From assembly GCA_003476595.1 (NCBI GenBank), contig DMTU01000310.1, forward strand, positions 1,816 through 8,635: a stretch of DNA of 6,820 nucleotides. Direction: 5' to 3'. Made by a program: the position numbers and the translations under genes. Below, one piece after another: positions 6,704 through 6,820 of this stretch (positions are counted from its first letter, which is position 1; each line of letters opens with the position of its first letter). The notes beneath the pieces were generated by a model that was not told the DNA's origin, did not search any database, and saw only the letters and a list, made by a program, of their open reading frames with translations. Source of the stretch: Acidimicrobiaceae bacterium. Lineage in GTDB: Bacteria; Actinomycetota; Acidimicrobiia; Acidimicrobiales; Salinilacustritrichaceae.

Positions 6704-6820
6704 ATGGCCACGTACCTCGACGGCATCCTGCTCGCCCACCGGCTGACCGCCGCCGGCGACGAGCGGTCGGAGGCCGTGCTCCGGCGCGCCCTCGAGGGCG
6801 CCGAGCCGACCCGCGGCTTC
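6704..6820 (+). CDS. trpC: Indole-3-glycerol phosphate synthase, N-terminal part (runs off the right edge)
   Basis: Exactly 39 codons are present and remain open at the edge. MATYLDGILLAHR (1-13) followed by a charged helix and PTRGF (35-39) matches the N-terminal helix region of actinobacterial TrpC, which is followed by the (beta/alpha)8 barrel outside the window. TrpC closes the indole ring from CdRP, the fourth tryptophan step in the cytosol. The active-site residues are not visible, so the call rests on this short stretch and on the trpE neighbourhood. No TANNNT promoter precedes it in the 22-bp gap, so it is probably read from the upstream ABM-gene promoter or from further upstream. Confidence 0.8.
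   Translation, partial: MATYLDGILLAHRLTAAGDERSEAVLRRALEGAEPTRGF

Overview
The window is very GC-rich and densely coded, almost all on the + strand. It reads as chromosomal core DNA of a high-GC actinobacterium. Three things point there: the hisI-trpE-...-trpC gene order, a stand-alone GroES-like protein ending in a GLYL tail, and start codons placed directly after TANNNT -10 elements (leaderless mRNAs). A lineage such as Acidimicrobiia is a guess from the general look of the proteins; I could not run a search. I see no RNA genes, mobile elements, CRISPR arrays or phage genes.

Layout. Bases 1-145 (- strand) hold the start of an alpha/beta hydrolase gene. It diverges from a GroES-like co-chaperonin gene (173-511), and the two appear to share a compact back-to-back promoter in only 27 bp. 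A 205-bp gap follows with a possible terminator hairpin, then a -10 element lying inside a near-perfect 18-bp dyad. Next is a secreted M15/VanY-type D,D-carboxypeptidase gene (717-2009).

The biosynthetic block starts at 2063. hisI (phosphoribosyl-AMP cyclohydrolase) overlaps trpE (anthranilate synthase component I), which overlaps a ygfZ/gcvT-like gene; each overlap is 4 bp. A membrane-anchored surface protein with threonine-rich linkers follows 8 bp later. Two separately promoted genes come next: a membrane-tethered J-domain protein (5772-6332) and a small ABM-fold monooxygenase-like protein (6370-6681). The window ends in the first 39 codons of trpC (6704 onward).

How the parts fit. hisI and trpE both act in PRPP-derived amino-acid synthesis and look translationally coupled from one leaderless promoter. 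trpC resumes the tryptophan pathway after four interposed genes with no clear pathway link. I see no trp leader peptide or attenuator before trpE, but the TrpE protein keeps the LLES feedback motif. The window is mostly ordinary housekeeping DNA and I found no convincing new multi-gene system. The most interesting signals are regulatory: the overlapping divergent leaderless promoter, the recurring TANNNT-(7-9 nt)-ATG arrangement at five genes (two sharing an identical 12-mer), the dyad over the carboxypeptidase -10, and a three-unit decamer repeat just upstream of the J-protein -10.
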